A stretch of DNA of 64,000 bases from Pseudomonas silesiensis. Its GTDB lineage: Bacteria > Pseudomonadota > Gammaproteobacteria > Pseudomonadales > Pseudomonadaceae. The stretch's first letter is position 1. The number at the start of each line of letters is the position of its first letter. This document shows, in pieces, positions 26,318 through 34,483 of this stretch. Made by a program: the position numbers and the translations under genes. The stretch lies in NCBI RefSeq assembly GCF_001661075.1, contig NZ_CP014870.1:1942501-2006500 (forward strand). The letters run 5' to 3'. Below the pieces are notes generated by a model. That model was given only the letters and a program-made list of their open reading frames with translations. It did not search any database and was not told where the DNA came from.

Positions 26318-27277
26318 ATGCAAATTGCTTTGGCGCCCATGGAGGGGTTGGTCGACAACATCCTGCGGGACGTGCTGACCCGTGTGGGCGGTATCGACTG
26401 GTGCGTGACCGAGTTCATCCGGATCAACGATCAGCTGCTCACCCCTGCCTATTACCACAAGTTCGGTCCGGAACTGCTGACCGGCGCCCGGACGGCGTCC
26501 GGCGTGCCGTTGCGGGTGCAGCTGCTCGGTTCCGACCCGGTGTGCCTGGCTGAAAACGCCGCCCTGGCCTGCGAGCTCGGTTCCGAGGTCATCGACCTGA
26601 ACTTCGGCTGCCCGGCCAAGACCGTCAACAAGTCTCGCGGCGGTGCGGTATTGCTCAAGGAGCCTGAACTGCTCAACGAAATCGTCGAGCACGTGCGTCG
26701 CGCGGTACCGGCGCACATCCCGGTGACCGCCAAGATGCGCCTCGGTTTCGACAGCCCCGACGGTGCCCTGGTCTGTGCCACGGCCCTGGCCGAAGGCGGC
26801 GCGGCGCACATCGTGGTGCATGCGCGGACCAAGACCGATGGCTACAAGCCGCCGGCCCATTGGGAGTGGATCCCGCGGGTGCAGGAGGTGGTCAAGGTGC
26901 CGGTGTTTGCCAATGGCGATATCTGGAGCGTCGAGGACTGGCGCCGTTGCCGTGAAATCAGCGGCGTGGAAGACATCATGCTTGGTCGCGGCCTGGTTTC
27001 GCGCCCGGACCTGGCTCGGCAAATCGCTGCTGCGCGCGCCGGCGAGGACGTGGTCGAGATGACCTGGGCCGAGCTGCTGCCGCTGATCCAGGACTTCTGG
27101 TTGCAGGCCAAGGCGCAGATGACCGCGCGGCAATCGCCGGGTCGCTTGAAGCAGTGGCTGGCGATGCTGACCCGCAATTATCCCGAAGCGGTGGAGCTGT
27201 TCACCGTCCTGCGTCGAGAAACCGAACTGGATCAGGTCTCGCGTTTACTGGGGCTGCAGGTGGCCGAAGCGGCCTGA
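26318..27277 (+). CDS. dusC: tRNA-dihydrouridine(16) synthase
   Basis: The 319-residue flavoprotein reduces uridine 16 in the D-loop of tRNAs with NADPH. It opens [20 protein letters not shown], as DusC proteins do, and has the catalytic cysteine in [19 protein letters not shown] and the FMN-phosphate motif ANGDIWS. A GTG three codons earlier (26309) is open, but the family starts at the ATG at 26318. It is probably transcribed alone; the downstream ibpA has its own heat-shock promoter starting 20 bases after this stop. Confidence 0.93.
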   Translation: MQIALAPMEGLVDNILRDVLTRVGGIDWCVTEFIRINDQLLTPAYYHKFGPELLTGARTASGVPLRVQLLGSDPVCLAENAALACELGSEVIDLNFGCPAKTVNKSRGGAVLLKEPELLNEIVEHVRRAVPAHIPVTAKMRLGFDSPDGALVCATALAEGGAAHIVVHARTKTDGYKPPAHWEWIPRVQEVVKVPVFANGDIWSVEDWRRCREISGVEDIMLGRGLVSRPDLARQIAAARAGEDVVEMTWAELLPLIQDFWLQAKAQMTARQSPGRLKQWLAMLTRNYPEAVELFTVLRRETELDQVSRLLGLQVAEAA

Positions 27278-27297
27278 AAAAAATTTGAAAATACCCT

Positions 27298-27325
27298 CTT
27301 GAAAACCAGTCAGCGGTCCCTATTT
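27298..27325 (+). promoter_or_regulatory. sigma-32 (RpoH) heat-shock promoter of ibpA
   Basis: CTTGAAA (27298-27304), a 13-base spacer and CCCTATTT (27318-27325) match the RpoH consensus (CTTGAAA, 13-15 bases, CCCCATNT). Transcription from here would start near 27332, giving a leader of about 68 bases. Confidence 0.8.
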
Positions 27326-27333
27326 TTGAATTA

Positions 27334-27399
27334 CGCGATGCCGAATCCGGGTCGCGGAGACAAAAAAACTTGCTGATCTGTTTTCAGGAGATTTGAATC
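27334..27399 (+). promoter_or_regulatory. ROSE-like RNA thermometer in the ibpA leader
   Basis: The leader folds into two hairpins. CGCGA (27334-27338) pairs with TCGCG (27352-27356). Then TTGCTG (27370-27375) pairs with CAGGAG (27385-27390), burying the ribosome site with one internal G-G mismatch. The UUGCU/AGGAG pairing with a bulged or mismatched G is the hallmark of ROSE elements, which open on heating. Short ROSE-like elements are known before ibpA in Pseudomonas. Confidence 0.75.
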
Positions 27400-27852
27400 A
27401 TGAGTACTGCATTTTCCATGGCACCCCTGTTCCGTTCCTCGGTGGGCTTCGACCGCTTCAACGACCTGTTCGAAACCGCCCTGCGCAACGAGCCAGGCAG
27501 CACCTATCCACCTTACAACGTGGAAAAACACGGCGACGACCAATACCGCATCGTCGTAGCGGCCGCCGGCTTCCAGGAAGACGACCTGGAGCTGCAAGTG
27601 GAAAAAGGTGTGCTGACCATCAGTGGCGGCGGTAAACGTGACGTGAACGAAGGCGTCACTTATCTGTACCAGGGCATCGCCCAGCGGGCCTTCAAACTGT
27701 CCTTCCGCCTGGCGGACCACATCCAGATCCAGGCCGCCGACCTGAGCAACGGTTTGTTGAGCATCGACCTGTTGCGGGTGGTTCCGGAAGAGGCGAAAGC
27801 CAAGCGCATCCCGATCAACAACGGGACGCAGAAACCGGCTCTGCAGCATTGA
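27400..27852 (+). CDS. ibpA: small heat-shock protein (Hsp20/IbpA)
   Basis: The 150-residue protein is an alpha-crystallin-type holdase that binds unfolding proteins and aggregates for DnaK/ClpB rescue. It has the IbpA opening (FSMAPLFRSSVGFDRFNDLF), an alpha-crystallin domain from about residue 35 (NVEKHGDDQYRIVVAAAGFQ) to 125, and a C-terminal IPI motif (AKRIPINNG) used for oligomer assembly. Control is two-layered in the sequence: a sigma-32 promoter and a ROSE-like thermometer hiding the AGGAG ribosome site 9 bases before ATG. A strong terminator follows 53 bases after the stop. Confidence 0.95.
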   Translation: MSTAFSMAPLFRSSVGFDRFNDLFETALRNEPGSTYPPYNVEKHGDDQYRIVVAAAGFQEDDLELQVEKGVLTISGGGKRDVNEGVTYLYQGIAQRAFKLSFRLADHIQIQAADLSNGLLSIDLLRVVPEEAKAKRIPINNGTQKPALQH

Positions 27853-27904
27853 GCCGGACCCCGGGCAGGGTTGTCTGAGTACGACCCGACCGGCTGAAGC
27901 AAAA

Positions 27905-27933
27905 AGACCCCGACTTGTCGGGGTCTTTTTTTT
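27905..27933. terminator. terminator after ibpA, shared with the convergent lipid operon
   Basis: AGACCCCGAC and GTCGGGGTCT form a perfect 10-base stem with a 2-base loop, then seven T. A-rich sequence on the left side makes it usable for the opposite strand too, where the lipid operon ends at 27953. Confidence 0.9.
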
Positions 27934-27952
27934 GCAGGGCCGGTTTATGAAA

Positions 27953-28885
27953 TCAGGTCCACCCATACCGGACCAGGTGAAAGAAGATCGGCGCCGCAAA
28001 GCACACCGAGTCCAGGCGGTCGAGCATGCCGCCGTGGCCTTCGATCATGTGCCCCCAATCCTTCACCCCGCGGTCGCGCTTGATGGCCGACATCACAATG
28101 CCGCCGGCGAACCCCAGCAGGTTGATCAGCAGGGCGATGAGCAGTGACTGCCAGGGACTGAACGGTGTGATCCACCACAAGGCACAACCGATCAACGAGG
28201 CCAGGAGGATGCCACCGACAAAGCCTTCCACTGTCTTGGACGGCGACAGGTTGGGGGCGATCTTGCGTTTGCCGAACAGTTTTCCACAGACGTACTGCAG
28301 CACATCCGACATCTGCACCACGATCACCAGGTAGGCGATCAACAGCAGGTTTCGTCCCTCGTAACCGGTGATGTCGAGGGTCAACAGGGCGGGCACGTGG
28401 GACACACAGAACACCGCGATCATCAGGCCCCACTGGACTTTGGAGGCGCGTTCGAGAAAGTGCGTGCTGTCGCCGCCCAGGGACGCGAGGATTGGCAGCA
28501 GCAGGAACACGTACACCGGGATGAAGATCGAGAATAGCCCGTACCAGTCGTAGTAGATGAGCAGGTACTGCAGCGGCAGTGCCAGGTAGAACGCCGCCAC
28601 CAGTGCCGGGTAATCGCTGCGACGGGTCGGTGTGAGGGTCATGAATTCGCGCAGGGCGTAGAAGGACACGGTGTAGAACAGCAGGATCACCGCCGTGGTG
28701 CCGAGCCAGAAGGCGATTCCGATCACCAGCACCATGACCCACCAGGCGTTGATCCGGGCGTTGAGGTTGTCGACCACCGGGTTCGCCGTGCCGCCCGCGC
28801 GCCGCTTGAGAATGAAACCGATCACCGAGGCCAGCAGCAGAAACGCGCCAATCCCGCCAAACAACATCAGGGTTTGTCTGTCCAT
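27953..28885 (-). CDS. ynbB: phosphatidate cytidylyltransferase (CDP-diglyceride synthase), YnbB-like
   Basis: The 310-residue integral membrane protein has about eight membrane helices and ends with the CdsA signature NLSPSKTVEGFVGG, followed by the acidic RDRGVKDWGHMIEGHGGMLDRLDS stretch that binds metal and CTP. It makes CDP-diacylglycerol from phosphatidic acid and CTP. This is not the housekeeping cdsA, which normally sits with dxr and bamA; here it is the last gene of a lipid operon like E. coli ynbABCD. It overlaps the acyltransferase gene. I prefer the ATG at 28885, with GAGGAG about 10 bases before it; the in-frame ATG at 28894 is too close to that site. Confidence 0.85.
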   Translation of the reverse strand: MDRQTLMLFGGIGAFLLLASVIGFILKRRAGGTANPVVDNLNARINAWWVMVLVIGIAFWLGTTAVILLFYTVSFYALREFMTLTPTRRSDYPALVAAFYLALPLQYLLIYYDWYGLFSIFIPVYVFLLLPILASLGGDSTHFLERASKVQWGLMIAVFCVSHVPALLTLDITGYEGRNLLLIAYLVIVVQMSDVLQYVCGKLFGKRKIAPNLSPSKTVEGFVGGILLASLIGCALWWITPFSPWQSLLIALLINLLGFAGGIVMSAIKRDRGVKDWGHMIEGHGGMLDRLDSVCFAAPIFFHLVRYGWT

Positions 28886-28886
28886 G

Positions 28887-29507
28887 TCAGGCATGCTCCT
28901 CGGCCAGGCTCAACAGCGCGTCGCGGCTGCGTTCGAGAAATTGCGCCTTGGTTTCGTCTTCGCCAAGGGCCAGGATGGCGCCAAAGCTGATGGTGCATAA
29001 CAGTGGCAGCGGCAGGACGCGGCCTTTGGGCATCACGCGGTTGAGGTTGGCGATCCACACCGGGATCAATTGAGCCTGGGGATAGGCTTTTGCCAGGTGA
29101 TACAGCCCGCTTTTGAACGGCAGCAGGCCGTCCTCTGGGTTGCGTGTGCCTTCAGGGAAAATGATCAGCGAATCGCCGCTTTCCAGGGCGTCGAGCATCG
29201 GCTGCAAGGGATTGTCGCCGGTCTCCTTGCGTTCGCGGTCGATCATTACGCCATTGAACACCCGGTTGATGATGTAGCGGCGCAGGGGACTTTTGAGCCA
29301 GTAATCGGCACCGGCCACCGGCCGGGTGATGCTGCGCAAGGTGGGTGGCAAGGAAGCCCACAACAACACGAAGTCGCCATGGCTGCTGTGGTTGGCGAAG
29401 TAGATGCGCTGCACCGCCTGCGGTGCACAGCCGAGCCACAGGCTGCGGGCTCCCGTGAGCAGGCGGGCGCCCGAGATGATGAGGGTGGCAATCGCGGGTG
29501 CGAGCAT
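28887..29507 (-). CDS. 1-acyl-sn-glycerol-3-phosphate acyltransferase (PlsC family)
   Basis: The 206-residue membrane-associated protein has the PlsC acyltransferase boxes in order: NHSSHGDFVLLWASL (H-x4-D catalytic box, near residue 40), the arginine region NRVFNGVMIDRERK, FPEGTRNPEDG (glycerophosphate binding, near residue 120) and LIPVWIANL. It should place the second acyl chain on lysophosphatidic acid, giving the phosphatidate used by the neighbouring CDP-diglyceride synthase. E. coli ynbABCD lacks such a gene, so this is an addition to the cassette. AAGGAG lies 5 bases before the ATG. It is a paralogue rather than the only PlsC of the cell, since the housekeeping gene usually lies elsewhere. 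Confidence 0.85.
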   Translation of the reverse strand: MLAPAIATLIISGARLLTGARSLWLGCAPQAVQRIYFANHSSHGDFVLLWASLPPTLRSITRPVAGADYWLKSPLRRYIINRVFNGVMIDRERKETGDNPLQPMLDALESGDSLIIFPEGTRNPEDGLLPFKSGLYHLAKAYPQAQLIPVWIANLNRVMPKGRVLPLPLLCTISFGAILALGEDETKAQFLERSRDALLSLAEEHA

Positions 29508-29516
29508 GAAAACTCC

Positions 29517-29972
29517 TTATCCAGCAAAGGTCAGCCAGGGGCCGGCCACAATGAAAACCAGGGTCAGCAGCACTTGTGCCGCCACCAGCAATGCCTGGCG
29601 ACGTAACAGCTTCAGAGCGCCAGAGATACGTTCGTTCCAGGGACGTCCGCCACGGTCGGCGGGCTGCAGGCCCAGCGCTGTCAGCGCATGGTCCAGGGCC
29701 TGGGTGCGTTCGGGGAGGTCTTGTGCACTGGCGGCCAGGTGCTGGAACAGATCGGCATCGAAGGCGACCCGCAGTGCCCAGTATTTTTGCCACAGGCCCA
29801 GTACCAGCAGCGCGACGCTGCAGGTCAGCCCCCAGGTTCCCGGGCTGGTCATGACAAATTGGCTCAGTCCGAGCAAGGCCCCCAGCAGCGTGAGCCCGGT
29901 GGACAGTCGGTCCAGCGAACCACCACGGCGCAACAGGCTCGCGGTCGCTTGCAGCTGCATATCAGTGGACAC
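29517..29972 (-). CDS. small membrane protein in the ynb-type lipid operon
   Basis: The 151-residue protein has three or four hydrophobic segments: TLLGALLGLSQFV and GLTCSVALLVLGLWQKYWAL near the N-terminus and LLVAAQVLLTLVFIVAGPWL at the end, with a soluble helical stretch between. I do not recognise a family. It starts with GTG (29972) after GGAG at 7 bases and overlaps the end of the phosphatase gene by 11 bases; an ATG at codon 5 directly follows that stop (TGATATG) and is an alternative. Its fixed position between the phosphatase and the acyltransferase suggests a subunit or assembly factor of the lipid pathway. Confidence 0.7.
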   Translation of the reverse strand: MSTDMQLQATASLLRRGGSLDRLSTGLTLLGALLGLSQFVMTSPGTWGLTCSVALLVLGLWQKYWALRVAFDADLFQHLAASAQDLPERTQALDHALTALGLQPADRGGRPWNERISGALKLLRRQALLVAAQVLLTLVFIVAGPWLTFAG

Positions 29973-31308
29973 AGACGTGCTCCGTGCTCATGGGTAACTG
30001 CTGCAGCACCTGTCGGTGCGCAGGGCCCAGGACGATCCCCGGACGTGCTCGCTGAATCAGCAGGATGGCGTCATCGACACTGGCGGCCCTGCCGCTGTGC
30101 AACAGCCACGCGGCTACGGCGATGGCGCTGCGTGAATAGCCCAGGGCGCAGCAGACCAGCAGCGGACCTTGCTGACGCAGGCTTTCGATCGCCTCGGCCG
30201 CTGCCTGGCATTGCGCGGCGGTGGGTACCGTAAGGTCCAGTACCGGCAGCGAGCGGTAACTGACCGAAACCGGATTCAGCGACAGCTCGGAACACAGGTC
30301 GAGTACCGCCCGAAACGGCGAGTGCTGCAATTCCCGTCGACCTGGCAGGCGTCCGAGCCAGACGTCATCGGTCACCCGGTCGGGCTGCGGATGGTGGCGA
30401 GTCCACAGGCGCGAGTTGAGCCAGGCCGCTGCCAGGTAGGGGGCCAGTAGCCAACGTACCGCGGGGGACAGGCGCCCATCGACGCGTTTCTGGAAACCGC
30501 GAGCGTCCAGCAGGGCGTAATTGAGCGCTACCAGCAGCAAGGCCACCGCTGGCCAGATCAACCACAGCCACGCGCCCCTCAAAGTAAAGGCCGGAATCGT
30601 GAAGGCTGCGGCACCCAAGCTGTAATACAACGCCAGTTGCCAGCGTTTTCTATCCTTTGGCAGATGAGCACCGTGCAGAGGGCCAGCTCCCTCCAGTGGC
30701 CACAGCCAGACGCACAGCCAACCGAGCAGCGCACCGGTGGGCAGGTCGACGAAATGGTGTTGGTAAGTGGTCAGCACCGACACTCCGATCAGGATGAACC
30801 AGCCATGCATCAACCCGCGCCACAGGCCCCGCAAGTGCCGCTGGTAGCAGCTCCATAACACCACCAGCAGAGCGATGTGCAGGGAGGGCGCCTGATTGAA
30901 CGGCTTGTCGAAACCTGCCAGGACATCGAACAGCCAGCCGAATACCCCATCCAGTTCGGGCCGGGCAAAGGTAAAGCGCAACGGCCAGATCAGAAAACAA
31001 CTGACGGCGACCAACTGGGCGGTTATCAGGCGCAGGGCGTGGCGCCTGAGTTCCAGGCGACTGGTCGGCAGCAACAGCGACAGGCCGTAGAGCAGGTCTA
31101 TGGACCAGTACGGGACGATGCTCCAGGCCCAGAACGGCATTTGGGTTTCCCAGTCGAACACCAGGCTGGCGACATCGTCCCGTTGAGTGGTGACCCAGGT
31201 GGCGAAGCCGTAGGTGGCGAAGAACAGCGGGGCCAGCAGCAACAGCCAGAGCAGTGCCGGTTTGAACAGGCCGGGTTCGCGTCCGGGCGTGGCAGTCAGG
31301 GGCATCAT
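29962..31308 (-). CDS. ynbD: fused PAP2 membrane phosphatase / dual-specificity phosphatase, YnbD-like
   Basis: The 448-residue protein joins two parts. The first ~300 residues are polytopic, with a PAP2-like region (PSLHIALLVVLWSCYQRHLR and YQHHFVDLPTGALLG, carrying the PAP2 histidines). The last ~150 are a cysteine phosphatase with LVCCALGYSRSAIAVAAWL, the C-x5-R loop of dual-specificity phosphatases. The same fusion is known from E. coli YnbD. It may dephosphorylate a lipid phosphate such as phosphatidylglycerol-phosphate or a phosphoinositol-like head group; dual-specificity phosphatases of the PTPMT1 type do this. The start ATG at 31308 overlaps the stop of the previous gene (ATGA). Confidence 0.85.
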   Translation of the reverse strand: MMPLTATPGREPGLFKPALLWLLLLAPLFFATYGFATWVTTQRDDVASLVFDWETQMPFWAWSIVPYWSIDLLYGLSLLLPTSRLELRRHALRLITAQLVAVSCFLIWPLRFTFARPELDGVFGWLFDVLAGFDKPFNQAPSLHIALLVVLWSCYQRHLRGLWRGLMHGWFILIGVSVLTTYQHHFVDLPTGALLGWLCVWLWPLEGAGPLHGAHLPKDRKRWQLALYYSLGAAAFTIPAFTLRGAWLWLIWPAVALLLVALNYALLDARGFQKRVDGRLSPAVRWLLAPYLAAAWLNSRLWTRHHPQPDRVTDDVWLGRLPGRRELQHSPFRAVLDLCSELSLNPVSVSYRSLPVLDLTVPTAAQCQAAAEAIESLRQQGPLLVCCALGYSRSAIAVAAWLLHSGRAASVDDAILLIQRARPGIVLGPAHRQVLQQLPMSTEHVCVH

Positions 31309-33059
31309 TGCACCCGTTGCGCCAGGGATACGCTGAAAATGCCCCATTGATCGACCCGCATGCCGATCTTGCGAAAGCCGGCGGCGGCTACGAGTTGGTC
31401 CATTTCCGCCTGGGTACGCCGGCGCATGACCCAGGCCAGGCCTTCACGGTGACTGGTCAAGGCGCGGGCGATCAGTTCCAGTTGCGGGTGCCAGGGCTGG
31501 CCGGTGTAGACCAGATATCCACCGGGTTCCACGGCGTCGGCCAGTCCGGCGAGTGAGCCACTGACCATCTGGTTGTCGGCGAACAGCTCATACAGGCCGG
31601 ACACCACCGCCAGCGTCGGCTTGGGATCGAGTGCGGCGAGGTCGGCACGGTCGAACGCATCGCCTTTGACGAATCGTGCGATAGCCTCCAGGCCTTTGTC
31701 GCGGATCAGTGCACCGCCGTCGCGCACGTTGATGTCGCTGTAGTCGCGCAACAGGATCGACTCGGGAAGCGGGTCGATGCCCTGTAAGGCTTCAAGAATG
31801 TAGCGCCCATGCCCGGCGGCAATGTCGACGATGCGCACTTCGCGACCCTGGTCACGCAGTTGTGCCATGGCCAGGCGCAGCAGTTCTTCGACATGCAGCT
31901 TGCGTTGGCGAATGCCGCGCCAGCCGATGGAGTCCAGGTAGTTACGGTCGATCAGGCGGCCAACGGCAGACGTGCCGGTGGGTGTGTTGCGGTAGACGTA
32001 GTCCAGGGTACTGCCGGAGTCGAAGCCGGTGTCGAAACCCAGCTTGAGCCCGGACGACAGCCGGCTGCCGAAGCCCATGCCGGTGCGGGTCATGCGCCAG
32101 TACAGTTCGCGCAGGGAGTTGCGGGGCAATGGCGCGGCCAATGATTCTGATTCGGCGCAGGTCAGGCCCAGACGGTCGGCGGCCAGCAGGGAAGGGCGGG
32201 CAGCCGGTTGTTGAAAGTTGTGCAGGATAAAACGACGAACGCTGGCAACGACGCTCTCGCGACGCTGTTCACCCAGGGTGTCATGGAAGAATCCCGGCAG
32301 GACATGTTTCTCCTTGTGCAGGCTGCCGAGGCGCTCGAAGAACTGTTCCTGTGGCTGGCGATGCACCACGAAATCGGCACCGGAGATCAACAACTGCGTC
32401 GGCACCTGGATGGCCTGGGCATCGGCCACCACTCGCTCGGCAGCGTCGTAAAGACCGAGCAGGACATTGACCGAAATCGCCTTGGTGATCAGCGGGTCGT
32501 CGTCGTAGCTGGCGACCCGTTGCGGGTCGTGGCTGAGAAACCGCGCTTTAACGTAGCTGTTGACGAAAAAGTTGCCGCGCCACCGGCGCATCAGCGCCAG
32601 CCCCTGGCGCGCGAAGGGCACGTAGAGTTTGACCTTGAACGCCGGTGACGCCAGCACCAGCGAGCGTATGCGTGGCGCGTAATCGTGGACCCAGGTGGCC
32701 ACGATCACTGCACCGACGCTCTGGGCGATCACCGCGATATTTTCTTCATCGATACCGTATGCCGCGCCCAGGTGATCGCAGAAGGTCTGCACGTCACGCA
32801 CGCTGGTGGCAAAACCCGGGCTGTCGCCACGGGCACCGGGCGAGAGGCCATGACCCCGGGCGTCCCAGGCAAAGAAATCATGGTCGGGCAGGTTCAGTTC
32901 ATCCACCAGATGAGCAATGCGCCCGGAGTGTTCATGGCCGCGGTGAAACAACAGCACGGCCTGTCGTGCTTCGCCCGGGGCCGTGGTGCCTGGCCAGTAG
33001 CGGTAAAACAATTCCACGCCGTCATGGGTGGTGAACGTCTGATGTTGAGCTTCGCGCAT
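31305..33059 (-). CDS. ynbC: bifunctional alpha/beta hydrolase / SAM-dependent methyltransferase, YnbC-like
   Basis: The 584-residue protein has an N-terminal alpha/beta hydrolase (about residues 1-280; VLLFHRGHEHSGR, nucleophile elbow VIAQSVGAVIV, catalytic histidine in GFFHDTLGE) and a C-terminal class I methyltransferase (about 390-584; SAM site RIVDIAAGHGRYILEAL, then RPTLAVVSGLYELF-like acidic loop). From memory it matches E. coli YnbC closely over both halves, including GFDSGSTLDYVYRN and SIGWRGIRQRK. The hydrolase resembles monoglyceride lipases, so a lysolipid or lipid substrate is likely, with methyl transfer to the same or a linked molecule. It overlaps the phosphatase gene by 4 bases and follows the synthase gene by 10. 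Confidence 0.88.
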   Translation of the reverse strand: MREAQHQTFTTHDGVELFYRYWPGTTAPGEARQAVLLFHRGHEHSGRIAHLVDELNLPDHDFFAWDARGHGLSPGARGDSPGFATSVRDVQTFCDHLGAAYGIDEENIAVIAQSVGAVIVATWVHDYAPRIRSLVLASPAFKVKLYVPFARQGLALMRRWRGNFFVNSYVKARFLSHDPQRVASYDDDPLITKAISVNVLLGLYDAAERVVADAQAIQVPTQLLISGADFVVHRQPQEQFFERLGSLHKEKHVLPGFFHDTLGEQRRESVVASVRRFILHNFQQPAARPSLLAADRLGLTCAESESLAAPLPRNSLRELYWRMTRTGMGFGSRLSSGLKLGFDTGFDSGSTLDYVYRNTPTGTSAVGRLIDRNYLDSIGWRGIRQRKLHVEELLRLAMAQLRDQGREVRIVDIAAGHGRYILEALQGIDPLPESILLRDYSDINVRDGGALIRDKGLEAIARFVKGDAFDRADLAALDPKPTLAVVSGLYELFADNQMVSGSLAGLADAVEPGGYLVYTGQPWHPQLELIARALTSHREGLAWVMRRRTQAEMDQLVAAAGFRKIGMRVDQWGIFSVSLAQRVQ

Positions 33060-33069
33060 TGCGCTGTCC

Positions 33070-33693
33070 TTATGCTGAAGGGGTGTCTTCGTGTACTTCC
33101 TTGAGGCCCTGGCGGACCCGATTGATCAGCGTGTAAACCAATAACACGGCGATGACTGCGAACACGCCGTTGATCCAAATGGCGCTGATCCAGCCCAGTG
33201 CGATAGCGACCGCCACGACACCCAGCACAAAAGCCCGATCACTTTTGCCCATGGGCCCGTCATAGCGTCGCGAGGCGCCAACCATGGGCCCCAGCACGCC
33301 GCCGTATTCGCTGAACAAGGCGAGCAGGGCGACCAGCAACACCAACCACAGGCTGACGCCCGGGAGCAGGGCGAACGGCAATATCAGGGCACAGTCGGCG
33401 GCGATATCGCACAGCTCATTGAGATAGGCCCCCAGGTGCGACTGCTGGTTGAACTCCCGGGCGAGCATGCCATCGATGGCGTTGAGCGCCATGCGCAGGA
33501 TCATCCATGCCGGCACCAGTAAAAATACCCATGGGTGCTGCGCGAAACCGGCGATCACCGCGCCCACCAGCACCGAGCCGATGCCTGCAATCAGGGTGAT
33601 CTGGTTGGCGGTGGTGCCTTGGTTGAACAGTCGTTGCACCAATGGTCGCAGGAGGTTTTGAAACGCCGGTTTGATCTGGTAGATGCTGGGCAC
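33070..33693 (-). CDS. ynbA: CDP-alcohol phosphatidyltransferase family protein, YnbA-like
   Basis: The 207-residue membrane enzyme carries the CDP-alcohol phosphatidyltransferase motif over LNAIDGMLAREF and GAYLNELCDIAAD: D-G-x2-A-R-x8-G-x3-D-x3-D is complete, but the very first Asp of the canonical motif is Asn here, as I also recall for E. coli YnbA. It would swap CMP of CDP-diacylglycerol for an alcohol head group; the alcohol is unknown. It is the first gene of the six-gene operon (ynbA-ynbC-ynbD-membrane protein-plsC-ynbB), all on the minus strand with overlaps or gaps of 10 bases or less. Confidence 0.87.
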   Translation of the reverse strand: MPSIYQIKPAFQNLLRPLVQRLFNQGTTANQITLIAGIGSVLVGAVIAGFAQHPWVFLLVPAWMILRMALNAIDGMLAREFNQQSHLGAYLNELCDIAADCALILPFALLPGVSLWLVLLVALLALFSEYGGVLGPMVGASRRYDGPMGKSDRAFVLGVVAVAIALGWISAIWINGVFAVIAVLLVYTLINRVRQGLKEVHEDTPSA

Positions 33694-33868
33694 GTCAGTA
33701 GGATCTCAGGGGAAAACAGTGTGTGGGCGAGTTTCGGTGGAGGCGATTTTTCAGTGTAGATGGGTTCGTGTGGGGACACGTTTAGTTGGCTGAGGAGATG
33801 TCGGGGGACGTCATTAATGATTGGGGTCATGGCTTCACCCAGGGCGTGGCAAGCTGCAGAGCGCAGGG

Positions 33869-34483
33869 TCATGGTCTTCCCCACGGAGAGGCCAGCTGCA
33901 AGGTGATGAGATAGCGTTCCTCGGTAGGACGTTTAACGTCCCTGAAGCGATTCACCACCAGCATCACTTGGAATTTGTCCTCCGCGCGCCAGTAAGTCGA
34001 ACCGCCTTTGTTTACGTCTCGTAAGCGGGCACGCCATTGCGGTGTGTCAGCGAAGGATGGAAAGTCCTGGAGCCGGATTGGCGTCCATCCGCCTTGGTGC
34101 CATTGCTCCTGCAAATCCAGGACGACCTTGAGCGTGTGGTCGAGCAATAGCGGCTCGATTTGGGGAGACATCCGAACACTGCTTACAGACTCATCGCTAT
34201 TGAAACTGACAGAGAAAAAGCGGGCCAGTGGTGTCACGAATCCGTATTTGGGATCTAAAAAACGAAGGCGAGCATCCGACCCTGGTAATCTCCCCCAAAA
34301 ATGCCCGGGAATCGCTGGATCAATGGCCGCGCTGGAGCGCTGGCGCATGTCCTCCCAAGGTTCACCAATTATCAGTGCAATTTCTGGATCATCCGAGAAC
34401 GTTTGAATCGCCGTCAGCGTAATAACGGCAGCGACTGCCAGTGCCAGGCCCCGTCGCCAGTCCACACGTAAGCGCAAGCTCAT
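33869..34483 (-). CDS. membrane-anchored hypothetical protein, candidate immunity protein for the PAAR protein
   Basis: The 204-residue protein has an N-terminal membrane anchor or uncleaved signal (GLALAVAAVITLTAIQTF) and a soluble region that should lie in the periplasm; no domain is recognised. Its start overlaps the stop of the PAAR-domain gene (ATGA at 34483-34480), which makes the two translationally coupled. Small proteins coded directly after a PAAR-toxin gene are commonly cognate immunity proteins, and a periplasmic placement would fit a toxin that acts on the envelope. This function is inferred from position only; it might instead be an accessory or adaptor. Confidence 0.6.
   Translation of the reverse strand: MSLRLRVDWRRGLALAVAAVITLTAIQTFSDDPEIALIIGEPWEDMRQRSSAAIDPAIPGHFWGRLPGSDARLRFLDPKYGFVTPLARFFSVSFNSDESVSSVRMSPQIEPLLLDHTLKVVLDLQEQWHQGGWTPIRLQDFPSFADTPQWRARLRDVNKGGSTYWRAEDKFQVMLVVNRFRDVKRPTEERYLITLQLASPWGRP

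Noticed and set aside
33694-33868. 175-base gap after the candidate immunity gene checked for a small gene
   Set aside because: Only short frames without ribosome sites; it probably holds the promoter of the lipid operon, but no box is clear enough to mark.
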